A DNA stretch of 64,000 bases. Origin: Methanosarcina barkeri MS (GTDB lineage: Archaea > Halobacteriota > Methanosarcinia > Methanosarcinales > Methanosarcinaceae). Below the pieces are notes generated by a model. It saw only the letters and a list, made by a program, of their open reading frames with translations. It did not search any database and was not told where the DNA came from. The position numbers and the translations under genes are program-made. Positions 50,092 to 59,236 of the stretch are shown here, piece by piece (the first letter of the stretch is position 1; every line of letters starts with the position of its first letter). The stretch spans positions 1,785,168 to 1,849,167 of the forward strand of contig NZ_CP009528.1 in the NCBI RefSeq assembly GCF_000970025.1, in the 5' to 3' direction.

Positions 50092-51159
50092 TTACTCTAT
50101 ATCTCCTGGTGGATCCATTAATCTGGCCATCCATTTTGTTTCATCAAAACTCTCAAGCATGATTTTCAAAGCCATTGTAAGAGGTATGGAAAGCAATGCA
50201 CCTGCGCCTCCGAGTACAAAATTCCAGTAGATTAGGGCAAGAAATAAAAAGGCTGGAGATAACTGCAGGCCTTTTCCCATAAGTGAAGGAAAAAGGACAT
50301 TTTCTGTAATCCCATCGACAGCAGTGATAACAACAATGACTGCAAGAGCACCTAAAGGCCCATACTTAAAAAGCGCAATCACTATGGGAGGGATGGAAGC
50401 TACAACAAGACCAATATAGGGGATGTAACTAAGAATGAATATAAAAACTCCCCAGAGAATCGCATAGTCGATCCCACCGATAAGGAAAGTAATAGTAATT
50501 GCAACGGCTGTGATAAGATTTATTTCAGCTCTTATAACAATAAATTTTACTAACTTCCTGCCAAAGATACTTAACCTCAATTGGAGTTCAGATTGCTTTT
50601 CAATTTTCTCATTTATTTTATTAGGAACATTTGCAGCCTCTATTAACATAAAGGCCGTCGTGAGTATGATAATTCCAACTGTTGTCCCAGTATTTACAAG
50701 TCCATTAACAATGTTTACAACAAATGAAACCGTAATTGATACGATGCCACGAATAATCGACTGCACGGAAAAACCGTCATATGAAGGGATATATTTTGCA
50801 AGATTACTCATGAATTCAATTAACTGATTTTGATATAGCGGGATCTGGCTTCCAAATTGGATTGCCGCACTGGCAACTATTAACCCAAGAATCAGGACAA
50901 TGAAGGCGAATAAAAGAATTACCAGAAAGACACTCAGTACCCCGGGGATTCCTTTTTTCTTAAGCCATCGGACAAGCGGAGTTAAGATCAGTGCGATAAA
51001 TACAGAGAAAAAGAAGACTGTAAGTATTGAAGCAATCTCTCGCATTCCAATAGTCAGGATAACCGCAGCTGTACTGTAAAGTAAAATCCTAGCTGGTATC
51101 GACTGATTCTCTATATCCATATAATGCCCCACCTGTTTTTTATACTTTTTAATTAACAT
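50092..51159 (-). CDS. AI-2E family transporter (PerM/TqsA-like), paralogue 2
   Basis: This 355-residue paralogue of the protein at 46336 shares its layout and many blocks (TAAVILTIGMREIASILTVF, SVFIALILTPLVRWLKKKGI, FILSYIPYIGLVVASIPPIV, LSPAFLFLALIYWNFVLGGA). The likely start is the ATG at 51120 (MDIENQSIPARIL), 13 codons in, by comparison with the paralogue. The pair flanks the broken DUF389 gene, which suggests an old local duplication. Confidence 0.87.
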   Translation of the reverse strand: MLIKKYKKQVGHYMDIENQSIPARILLYSTAAVILTIGMREIASILTVFFFSVFIALILTPLVRWLKKKGIPGVLSVFLVILLFAFIVLILGLIVASAAIQFGSQIPLYQNQLIEFMSNLAKYIPSYDGFSVQSIIRGIVSITVSFVVNIVNGLVNTGTTVGIIILTTAFMLIEAANVPNKINEKIEKQSELQLRLSIFGRKLVKFIVIRAEINLITAVAITITFLIGGIDYAILWGVFIFILSYIPYIGLVVASIPPIVIALFKYGPLGALAVIVVITAVDGITENVLFPSLMGKGLQLSPAFLFLALIYWNFVLGGAGALLSIPLTMALKIMLESFDETKWMARLMDPPGDIE

Positions 51160-52060
51160 TAGCGGGAACAGTTATTCCTAACTATCTAACTGTATTTATC
51201 TCCTTCTATGCCGGAAAGCTCAAAACAGTCCGATAATACAGTAAATCACTTCATCAGGGTTAAGAAATCTCTTTTTCGATTCTGACGTAAAAATTCTTCA
51301 AAATACTGCAATGGATAATATATCTTTACAAAATCACGTGAAAATTACAAAATTAAGTCCCAAAATTATGAACTTCATTGAATACACGTTTCTTATGAAA
51401 TTCTTCAGCGTCCATAATACATGATTTGTATACCCTATTGACGGAGGCTATGTTTGCAGAATAAATGAAGAAGATTATTTTCCCTAAAGTACTACTTATT
51501 AAAATGTTAGAAGATGAACATAAAAAAAGAAGTGATGGAAGCTTTGATAATCATTATAAATTGGCAATTCCAATTAATATTATGATCGTTATTATTAACG
51601 CACCCATTATATCCCAGAAGCTTTCCCAGAAATTAGTACGTGACATACTTCACCCCCCTTACGGTAAAAAGAGAAAATAATTAATAAAGTTAGTTATTCT
51701 CATCTATTTTTTGAAAAGAGTTTCGAACCGGTATCTCCACACAAATTAACTGAGTTGGAGGAAATAGTTTATCAAACGAGATCGGTATATGGTTTCTGTG
51801 GAGGAAAACAGGATTCTATGGGTTTCAAGAGAATATCATTGACTTCACGGAATGACAAACTATTGTATTATAATTTCAAGAATAGTATAATTTCAAGAAT
51901 AGTATAATTTCAAGAATAGTATAATTTCAAGAATAGTATAATTTCAAGAATAGTATAATTTCAAGAATAGTATAATTTCAAGAATAGTATAATTTCAAGA
52001 ATAGTATAATTTCAAGAATAGTATAATTTCAAGATAATATTAGTTTTGAGATAAACTCGT
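51160..52060. other. Intergenic region, one doubtful small frame
   Basis: A 71-codon plus-strand frame at 51465-51680 (MKKIIFPKVLLIKMLEDEHK onward, Lys-rich, with GGAGGC about 20 bases upstream) might be a small protein but matches nothing I know. The 17-bp array at 51869 is listed separately. Confidence 0.35.
51869..52034. repeat. 17-bp tandem array, nine full copies plus a partial
   Basis: TATAATTTCAAGAATAG is repeated nine times without a base change (51869-52021), with a partial tenth copy to 52034. A half-end TTTTGAGATAAACTC follows. Perfect identity suggests recent expansion. Confidence 0.95.
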
Positions 52061-52669
52061 TCACAAAAGTTTTCCTCTAACAACCATTAACTCCTCAAAA
52101 GAAACCTTTTTTCTTGCCACAACATCAACCACAAACCCCATATCTATCATTTTCTCCTTAACGGCATCCAGCCCTGTAATAGAAGAGATAAGCACAAGAA
52201 TTTCTCCTTCTGGCTTGAGATAATTTCTTATTTCATCTAGGAACATGTTAAGAGTGTCTCTTCCGCTAATTCCACCATCAAAAGCATAATTCAGCCAGCC
52301 AGGAACCTTTTCTTCCTCAGAAGTCGGGAGATAGGGCGGATTAAAGAGAATAAGGTCAAAAAGAATATCAGGATTTTTGGACTTTATTCCTCTAAAAAGA
52401 TCAGTACGAATAACCTCCACGCCATTTACTTTTGCACAGCGAGCGGCATGGGGGTTAATTTCCGTAGCGACCAGACAAATCCTTTTCAGGTTTGCAAGAA
52501 GTACAGCAGATACAAAACCCGATCCTGTTCCGATTTCAAGAATGCGCATGCCTGGCTTTGCCTCTTTAAGGACTGCGTCGGCAAGTAAAAAAGAATCTTC
52601 TGCAGGCTCATAGACAAGGTCCGTGTCCCCGAGCTTAATCCGAGCTTTTCTGTATTCGATTTCAACCAT
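52061..52669 (-). CDS. HemK/PrmC-family N5-glutamine methyltransferase
   Basis: This 202-residue enzyme has the SAM site ILEIGTGSGFVSAVLL and the NPPY motif (LFNPPYLP) that positions the amide for methylation. Archaeal members (Mtq2-like) modify the GGQ glutamine of release factor aRF1. It is the last gene of the conserved minus-strand block and directly follows ksgA. EPAEDSFLLADA near the N-terminus is typical. Confidence 0.9.
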   Translation of the reverse strand: MVEIEYRKARIKLGDTDLVYEPAEDSFLLADAVLKEAKPGMRILEIGTGSGFVSAVLLANLKRICLVATEINPHAARCAKVNGVEVIRTDLFRGIKSKNPDILFDLILFNPPYLPTSEEEKVPGWLNYAFDGGISGRDTLNMFLDEIRNYLKPEGEILVLISSITGLDAVKEKMIDMGFVVDVVARKKVSFEELMVVRGKLL

Positions 52670-52714
52670 AATTTTCGAGTTCTTTATTTTTTTAGTTATA
52701 TTGCCCTAAGCTTT

Positions 52715-53551
52715 TTATTGCTCATTTAATTCATTTTCAAAAAATGACTTTTTTAAATCAATTATTTGATTTGCAACCTGTGCAAGCTCTTCAGGAGTCA
52801 AGTTTTCAGCGCGTTTGCTTATTATATCCTCAGGCAGCCGGGCAATAACCTCTTTGATGCTGGGAATTTTGAGTACATGGTTCATGTTCAGAATCGCATT
52901 TTTCAGTTTTTTCCGTCGCTGGCTGAAGACTGCAGATACAAAATCCATGAAAAAGGCCTGGTTTTTGACTTCGAAAGGCGCAGGGCGGGGAACGAGTCTG
53001 ATAACTGCCGAATCAACTTCCGGTGCCGGCTGGAAAGCACTTTTTGGAACCTTCATCAATATAGAAGCATCAGCAAAATAGCAGGTATCGACTGTTAAAC
53101 GTGAATAATCCTTACAATTGGGTAAGGAGACCATCCGGGCTGCAAACTCATACTGGTACATGAGAATGCCAAGTTTGAAGTTATGGCGAAGAAGCTTGAA
53201 AGTTATCTCAGATGAGATGGAATAAGGAAGGTTTGAGACGACCTTATTGAATTCCGGGAACTCGACTTTCAGTGCATCTCCTGCAATAATCTCAATATTT
53301 TCGACTTTATCGAAACGGTCATGGAGAACTCTGACAAGGACAGGGTCGAGTTCAATTGCAATTACCTTTTTTGCTTTTTTTGCAAGTCTTTCAGTCAGGT
53401 TTCCGATACCTGCACCGATTTCAAGAACTACATCCTCAGGTCCAAGCTCAGCAGCAGCTACTATTCTGTCTAGATAGCCTGCATCGACCAGAAAATGCTG
53501 ATCAAAAGTGCCTCCTTTTATATTATATTTTTTAAGAAGAGAACGAACCAG
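52715..53551 (-). CDS. ksgA: 16S rRNA dimethyladenosine transferase KsgA, probable CTG start
   Basis: KsgA dimethylates two adjacent adenosines near the 3' end of 16S rRNA. The SAM motifs are VLEIGAGIGNLTERLA, IELDP and the catalytic NLPYSIS; the C-terminal domain has VFSQRRKKLKNAI. A frame from ATG 53593 adds 14 residues (MYSIYYSIYSGGFS) foreign to the family. A strong GGAGGT at 53558-53563 lies six bases before CTG at 53551-53549, giving a 278-residue protein starting VRSLLKKYNIKGG, as expected for archaeal KsgA. CTG is therefore the likely start codon. Confidence 0.9.
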   Translation of the reverse strand: MVRSLLKKYNIKGGTFDQHFLVDAGYLDRIVAAAELGPEDVVLEIGAGIGNLTERLAKKAKKVIAIELDPVLVRVLHDRFDKVENIEIIAGDALKVEFPEFNKVVSNLPYSISSEITFKLLRHNFKLGILMYQYEFAARMVSLPNCKDYSRLTVDTCYFADASILMKVPKSAFQPAPEVDSAVIRLVPRPAPFEVKNQAFFMDFVSAVFSQRRKKLKNAILNMNHVLKIPSIKEVIARLPEDIISKRAENLTPEELAQVANQIIDLKKSFFENELNEQ

Positions 53552-53644
53552 ACTGAAACCTCCTGAATAAATCGAGTAATAAATAGAGTACATTGCTAAG
53601 TAAATTAAGTACTTTGATCTAACACGGAATCTTTGGTCAACATT

Positions 53645-53695
53645 TGGTCAATAATGGTATCTGGATCAATAATGGTATCTGGATCAATAATGGAA
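53645..53695. repeat. 18-bp direct repeats upstream of ksgA
   Basis: GGATCAATAATGGTATCT appears about three times, with the first as GGTCAATAATGGTATCT. It separates the DUF655 gene from ksgA. Confidence 0.8.
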
Positions 53696-53791
53696 TTACT
53701 ATAATTTAAATGATGAAAATCAAAAACTGAAAAAGTTAACCTTAAGAGCCATACTGAAAAAATAGATCCGAGAGAGGTCATCTCACTCGGC

Positions 53792-54514
53792 TTACTGTCG
53801 GCGCGGTGGAGCTGTGAACAGTCTGTACTTGATGAAATCATCCTTGAGTTCCTCTTCAATCCTGTGGGCAAGGACTTTAGCCGGGTCATGCAGGCTTGGA
53901 ATTCTTTCCCGGATATCCTGAAAACTCTTGAAGTCTCCTTTTTTGCGCTCATCGATTATAGACCACATGAGTTTTTTTCCTATCCCGGGAAGGAGGTCAA
54001 GCATGTGCAGGCGGGTAGTTATGGAATGCGCATCGTTGAAAAACTTTACAAAATGTGCTTCCTGATACCTCACACAAGCCTCAAGGATAAAAGGCAGTTC
54101 GAGATTCGCTCCTGTCGTAAGATCCAGGTGTCCGATTCTCTGCTTTACGTGGTCGATTTCATCCCGGTCTCCCGATCCTATATAAACTCTTGACTGAATC
54201 TGAGGAACCACACCGTTTTTGGGAACAAGCTCCATAAGAGTGAATTTTTTATCTCCCACAGCCTGGACAAGAGGTTTTTTCTGGTATGCAGAAGTGCCGT
54301 CAACTGATTTTCCATATGGAAGATAGTCAAGAACCCATGCATACTCTTCTCTCTCCTGTGAGCTTTCCAAGGACTTTCTGGATGAGCGCGGAGCTCTTTC
54401 TGATCGTCTCTCGAATTGCGGTTTGCCTGTCGGACGCCTGCCGCCATAAGAAGGTTTTTCAGCAGCTGATCTGCCAGCGTACGATCTACCTGATTGCGAC
54501 TTATCTACTCTCAT
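53792..54514 (-). CDS. DUF655 RNA/DNA-binding-like protein
   Basis: This 240-residue archaeal protein has a basic, Ser/Arg-rich N-terminus (residues 1-60) and then DUF655: EEYAWVLDYLPYGKS, FTLMELVPKNGVVPQIQSRV and YIGSGDRDEI. A helix-hairpin-helix-like LHMLDLLPGIGKKLMWSIID follows. The start at 54514 (MRVDKSQ) is preferred over the ATG at 54622 because GGATGGGTG precedes it and the extra 36 residues are not family-like. It sits between rpoF and ksgA as in many archaea; a nucleic-acid role is inferred. Confidence 0.87.
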   Translation of the reverse strand: MRVDKSQSGRSYAGRSAAEKPSYGGRRPTGKPQFERRSERAPRSSRKSLESSQEREEYAWVLDYLPYGKSVDGTSAYQKKPLVQAVGDKKFTLMELVPKNGVVPQIQSRVYIGSGDRDEIDHVKQRIGHLDLTTGANLELPFILEACVRYQEAHFVKFFNDAHSITTRLHMLDLLPGIGKKLMWSIIDERKKGDFKSFQDIRERIPSLHDPAKVLAHRIEEELKDDFIKYRLFTAPPRRQ

Positions 54515-54856
54515 CAGCACCCATCCTATCAATTGATATGAAATCCCAAGGAAATCTGTGTTCAGGACATATCTTCTCCTGATATGCCCAACTCGCGTCC
54601 ATTCGGTTTGGAACCTATTCATTAATCGACTGTCGACAATTCACAAATTTCTGGTGTTCTATGTGTCCTGTAAAACTTTAAACTACCCTGTAACCAGCAT
54701 CCCCGGACTCTATATTCAATAACCCAAAGAGTCCTCTGTGTTTGAATTCGGGTCAGGTATTCCCTGACACTTTAAAGTACTCTAAGTTTCGGATACTTCC
54801 CTTATAAATAAGAAGATGAAAACTTCTATATAGGTTATTCCCTTTGCATTTAAGTT

Positions 54857-55210
54857 TTATTCAATCGTTTCCAACACGTAATCGAGAATTTGATCAAGTT
54901 CTTCATTGCTCAGGGTATATTTTTCTTTAGCGTAGATTGATCGGATTTCATCCCTGGATTGAGGCAGAATATCTGCGATCCTGATCGCAATTGAAGGCTT
55001 CATTTTTTCGAGTTCTAACAGCCTGTTAACCAGTTCTCTTGATTTTTCTCCACTGATCTTTGAGAATTGTTCAGCATGGCGAAGAGCTTTTCTAAATCCA
55101 TATCCGACTTCAAGTCCCTTCTCTCTGCGCTCTTCGGCGATCCTGGTAAGTAGTTCTCTGACTTCGGCCAAGGTCAATAAATCTTCACTGAGGACTTCCT
55201 TAACTATCAT
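54857..55210 (-). CDS. rpoF: RNA polymerase subunit RpoF (Rpb4)
   Basis: This 117-residue subunit pairs with RpoE to form the stalk of archaeal RNA polymerase. It begins MIVKEVLSEDLLTLAEVREL and ends with YTLSNEELDQILDYVLE. An in-frame ATG at 55246 adds 12 residues, but the start at 55210 matches homologues. The next upstream gene encodes L21e, the usual neighbour. Confidence 0.9.
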   Translation of the reverse strand: MIVKEVLSEDLLTLAEVRELLTRIAEERREKGLEVGYGFRKALRHAEQFSKISGEKSRELVNRLLELEKMKPSIAIRIADILPQSRDEIRSIYAKEKYTLSNEELDQILDYVLETIE

Positions 55211-55725
55211 TGGAATACACTCTTTTCGACTTAAAAGTTGTAACAATCTGCCATTCCCTGCTGAGTAATCTCTTCAAATCACTCTTCAATTCTCCAGGAG
55301 TTCCCGGCAAGTAAATTTCTGCCTGTAAATATCCGGAAATCTGAATTGGCCCCGAGATTGCTTACCTTTTCTCATAGATAGGCACTCTTCAGATTACCGT
55401 TATGCACGAAATTCGATCTTATTTAATAATCTAAAATTGTTCCGAATAATCTTTTCCTGATCTGGATCAGGTATATGTCTGACAAACGATATATAATTAT
55501 AGATATTCACATCTCGAGATAATAAATCACCATGTAGGAATAAAGGACCAATTTTTTAAAATCAGTTTTCTTTAAGTCCCCCACCTCTTTTAAGCAGTTT
55601 TCCAGGGGACACTGGGTTTTTTACATTTAATTACAGATCCTTATCTTATTACAAGTTACCGAAAACCCTGACATGAGCCCGAGCCTACGGCAAAAGCCTG
55701 CATACTGTAAACTCAGGTAAAATGA
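55211..55725. other. Long gap between rpl21e and rpoF
   Basis: These 500 bases separate two genes that usually lie close together. An AT-rich promoter-like TATATAATTATAG near 55490 and a CCCCCACC/GGGGACACTGGG pair near 55580-55615 are visible. No gene or known RNA is recognised. Confidence 0.45.
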
Positions 55726-55745
55726 GTTAGGTTTTACAACCTAAC
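55726..55745 (-). terminator. Hairpin after rpl21e
   Basis: GTTAGGTT and AACCTAAC form a perfect 8-bp stem around TTAC, 15 bases beyond the L21e stop. On the minus strand it is followed by CATTTTACC. It may attenuate or end the upstream transcript. Confidence 0.6.
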
Positions 55746-55760
55746 TGCCTGGAATATATA

Positions 55761-56084
<324 letters not shown>

Positions 56085-56202
56085 TTAGTCTATAGTATAT
56101 ACAGTTTTTCTCTAGATAAGATGGATATTATTTAAATAAGACGTTCAGTCAGGCAGTATTTTCCTGACTCTACATATTAAATAAATCTGATTCAGATTGA
56201 GT

Positions 56203-57498
56203 TTAAATATCGACGTTGACCACATCAAGATCTTCCACAAGCGCAGGAATCCCTAAAAGTCCGCTCAGACTTGGGTTTGTCCTGCCCTCATCTCCGGAAA
56301 CAAGCTCTTTTACATACAGCCCGCCTTCGCAGTTTACTGTTATGTAAGCGTAACCTTCGTCTGTCAGTTCGTCGAGCTTGATGCCATGCACATGCCTTTT
56401 CCTGACAAGGTCGGCCCGCCTGTGAACTACCCGCCTTGGAGTCTGCTGTGAGATCTCTATGCCACTCAAAGCCTCAAGGCTGGATTTAAGCTTTTCCTCC
56501 GAAACAGGCTCTTTAAATGTAACTTTAAGCTTATAAGTTTTATCCGCCTTTGAGCTTTTCAAGGTCTCAATCATATTCTTTCCGGTGAAAGAAAACTCTC
56601 TTACCTCAACTTTTCCGGCAGCTTCCTCGTTAATATTTCGCATAAGCTCTTCAAGGTCTGTGCTTCGCTTTACAGGGGATTTTGCTTCTACTACAAAAGG
56701 CCTGCCGCTTCCCAGCATCAGGGCATCGATATCTTCCCTGCCAGAGCCATGAAAAGCCGTATCAACTGCCTGGAAAGCCTTAACTACAGGCCCTTTTATA
56801 AGTTCATCTACGGATTCCTGATACTGTTTTCCTGTAAAATTGCAGCGTTCACATCCTTTGCCCTTGCATTTCCTGCAAGGCCAGCGCGTCTGGGGAATTC
56901 CCCTGATAAGTTTGCGGTAGCGCCCTAGAAGATATACCGAGCGGAGCTGGAGATCAAGCTTGTTTTTTGCGAGGTCAAGAGTAATTGTAATATCAGGGTT
57001 TTCAAAATCCACGTCTTTCTGGACTTTTTCGGCTATCCGCTTGCCAACTTCCCTGTTTAGCTCGGTCTTAAGCTGTTCGGCATATGCAGTCCCAGCCTCA
57101 GCCCAGAGCATCTCCTCGTTTTCACTCAGAAGCCCGCTGACCTTTGTACCTACAAGAAATGTAGAATATTCGAGTCCTTCAAGGGCTTTTACAGCTTTAT
57201 CGGCCCATTCATCCAGCTTTTTAAACTGGTCAAGGCAGACCCAGCACTGTTCATCTTCACCCTCTATTCCGAGAGCCTTTCTCGCAAATACACTGCAAGG
57301 AGCAAGTTCTTTGAGAAGGGAATCATCATTTTCAGTTTTGTAGATCCGGTCCCCTTCAAGGACAAGGGCGAGTTTCAGGGCCTGCCCCCGTTCTCTGTTG
57401 CTCAGGCCTGTGGATAATTTTGCAAACTGACGGCCCAGACAGTGGTCACATATCGGGCCTTCATGCAGAATCTTTTTTGAAATTTCGAGTACATCCAT
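56203..57498 (-). CDS. pus10: tRNA pseudouridine synthase Pus10
   Basis: This 431-residue enzyme isomerises uridine 54 and 55 of archaeal tRNAs. The N-terminal zinc/THUMP-like part has CDHCLGRQFAKLSTGLSNRE, CWVCLDQF and the CRKCKGKGCERCNFTGKQY zinc cluster. The catalytic part has GSGREDIDALMLGSGRPFVV with the catalytic Asp in ED(I)DALMLG, followed by QTPRRVVHRRADLVRKRHV and GLYVKELVSGDEGRTNPSLS. Length and motifs are complete. The neighbour at 57632 modifies the pseudouridine it makes. Confidence 0.95.
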   Translation of the reverse strand: MDVLEISKKILHEGPICDHCLGRQFAKLSTGLSNRERGQALKLALVLEGDRIYKTENDDSLLKELAPCSVFARKALGIEGEDEQCWVCLDQFKKLDEWADKAVKALEGLEYSTFLVGTKVSGLLSENEEMLWAEAGTAYAEQLKTELNREVGKRIAEKVQKDVDFENPDITITLDLAKNKLDLQLRSVYLLGRYRKLIRGIPQTRWPCRKCKGKGCERCNFTGKQYQESVDELIKGPVVKAFQAVDTAFHGSGREDIDALMLGSGRPFVVEAKSPVKRSTDLEELMRNINEEAAGKVEVREFSFTGKNMIETLKSSKADKTYKLKVTFKEPVSEEKLKSSLEALSGIEISQQTPRRVVHRRADLVRKRHVHGIKLDELTDEGYAYITVNCEGGLYVKELVSGDEGRTNPSLSGLLGIPALVEDLDVVNVDI

Positions 57499-57631
57499 TT
57501 TCTTTCACTTTCTTACGCTCTTTGTTTGGGAAATAGACCTGGGAATGAGTGATAAAATTAAAGGATAAGTAAAGGGTAAAAGCTTCTTATCATCTCTTAA
57601 TGCTTCTGGTCATCATTTAATATGTTACCAC

Positions 57632-58267
57632 TCAATCTTCGACCCTGCTGTCAGCTTCTCCGGGGAATTCTCCCCTTTCAGCCTCAGCCCTGTCCAATTC
57701 ATTATGTATAAGGGTTATGCAGTGATTAGAATGGAGGGAAAGAGGACCTACCGAGATAATTTTCGCCCCTGCCTTAAAGAGCTGTGCTTCCTCCTCTTCG
57801 GTAACTCCTAAATGGTCTCCAAGGATGAAGACCGGGTCACGGATTTCATTTGCAATTGCCCTGATATCCTCTCCGTCTTCTCTCAGGTAGAGCAGAGTGC
57901 GACCCTCAAATTTCGAGAGCAGGGAATCGAGATCTCCTCTACGAATCCAGACACCTGGAGTGGAACGAATATCCTGTTCGCTTGCGTCCTTCTGCAGGGC
58001 TTTCTGGATAAGTGAACCGCTGCTCCGCTCGTCCGGGTTAAGGTATCTAAGGTGCAGTCCTTCAAACCTGATGATTTTTCCGGGATCAGGTTCTCCCAGA
58101 AGGAGCAGGTGTACATTTACGTCCCTGCGCATTCCGAAAGAGAGAAAAAGGGCAGAACTCACGCAGCGGCAAAGAATATCCATTCTTCCCGCAGAACCTG
58201 GAAGATCATTTAAAGTAAAGTCGCCGCTTGTATATGCTTTATGCCCTATAATAACGATATCGCGCAT
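57632..58267 (-). CDS. trmY: tRNA (pseudouridine54-N1)-methyltransferase TrmY
   Basis: This 211-residue SPOUT enzyme adds a methyl group to N1 of pseudouridine 54. It shows DLPGSAGRMDILCRCVSSAL, LNPDERSSGSLIQKAL, the knot FILGDHLGVTEEEE and HSNHCITLIHNELDRAE, as in Methanocaldococcus TrmY. The ATG at 58267 (MRDIVIIGHK) is preferred; a frame open to 58456 adds 63 residues not found in the family. No clear ribosome site precedes 58267, so the message may be leaderless. It heads the conserved minus-strand block. Confidence 0.93.
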   Translation of the reverse strand: MRDIVIIGHKAYTSGDFTLNDLPGSAGRMDILCRCVSSALFLSFGMRRDVNVHLLLLGEPDPGKIIRFEGLHLRYLNPDERSSGSLIQKALQKDASEQDIRSTPGVWIRRGDLDSLLSKFEGRTLLYLREDGEDIRAIANEIRDPVFILGDHLGVTEEEEAQLFKAGAKIISVGPLSLHSNHCITLIHNELDRAEAERGEFPGEADSRVED

Positions 58268-58382
58268 GGGCACTATATTTACGCAAGAGGTATAAAAGAT
58301 GTACGTAAACTTTTTTGGGAAAAAAGGTTTTTTGGTTCCAAACCTTATATTAGCGAATTTGTTTACAAAGTGAAGGTTTTTA

Positions 58383-58626
58383 TCAATTAAAAGAATCGAG
58401 AATGGTTCTGGCTTCAAAGTAATTAAAAAAGACGACAACCATGTGATTTTCAACATAAAAACGATAGATTAATAAATCAAAGTAACCGGATTTGTCAATT
58501 TTGCAGGTTGGGAACTTAACGTAACTGACGATGTAATATATATTAACCCCGGAAATGGTAGAGTGGGGGGAAATCATATAGTGTATGCTGACAATCATTG
58601 TGTTACTTTATCTAATTACGGTTTTG
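58383..58626 (+). pseudogene. Unidentified coding-like remnant
   Basis: Two coding-looking pieces lie in succession: RIENGSGFKVIKKDDNHVIF then NIKTID and a stop (about 58395-58473), and VNFAGWELNVTDDVIYINPG then NGRVGGNHIVYADNHCVTLS with a stop (about 58494-58635). They have no start codon. The second has the look of a secreted or beta-rich protein C-terminus. Neither is recognised. Confidence 0.35.
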
Positions 58627-58674
58627 CAGTCTAAGTTGCTTCATAACTTGCTATCTAATAGAAGTTATTCTCTC

Positions 58675-58706
58675 CAGTTTTAGGATACTCAAATATCCTG
58701 AAACTG
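58675..58706. terminator. Strong hairpin
   Basis: CAGTTTTAGGATA and TATCCTGAAACTG form a 13-bp stem with one T-G wobble around CTCAAA. It lies behind the remnant at 58383 and may be its terminator or an insertion-sequence end. Confidence 0.5.
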
Positions 58707-58933
58707 GTAGCTCTACTCAATGAAAATCAACACACCAGAAAATTTTATATAGAATGGTAAACAACTTATAGAGTATTGGCTCGGCATCAGAATTACGCTT
58801 TTTTATTCATTTTATGCTATAAGTGTTAAATAATCGTAAGTTGCTGACTCTTTTGCTAATTGAATTGGCGTGATTACTTGATGCTTTCAAGCTGCAAACG
58901 ACTTAATGTAAGAATAACAAGAGATGTTAATAT

Positions 58934-59149
58934 ATGTCATGTAATCATTACCAAAGACCAACTAAACCCGTTGGAATTATGACAGAATCTGGATTAAAGG
59001 TTATACAGCCCGAAGAAATCAAAAAATTTTGTACAGCTTTTTGTGTAAGATACTACCCATCAGTAGAGGAGAAGAAAGACTATTGTACAAGTGATAATTT
59101 CGAAAAATGTGAACGATATATGAAACGACATCGTGGACAAGCTAGATAA
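58934..59149 (+). CDS. Small cysteine-containing protein, unknown
   Basis: This 71-residue protein has Cys3, FCTAFC (Cys33 and Cys37), DYC (Cys50) and KCERY (Cys59), a spacing that could bind zinc or an iron-sulfur cluster. The tail is basic (YMKRHRGQAR). GAGATGTTAATAT precedes the start. No family is recognised. Codon use is ordinary and the frame is well bounded, so a real gene is plausible. Confidence 0.5.
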   Translation: MSCNHYQRPTKPVGIMTESGLKVIQPEEIKKFCTAFCVRYYPSVEEKKDYCTSDNFEKCERYMKRHRGQAR

Positions 59150-59236
59150 TGACTGAAGCTGAGCCGGCTTAAATCTCTATTAGTGATTGGAATATTTGGG
59201 CATGCTAAATACCCCAGCAACCGACCAAGCGCAAAC

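Noticed and set aside
51869-52034. CRISPR array
   Set aside because: The 17-bp units are directly contiguous with no spacers, so this is a simple tandem repeat.
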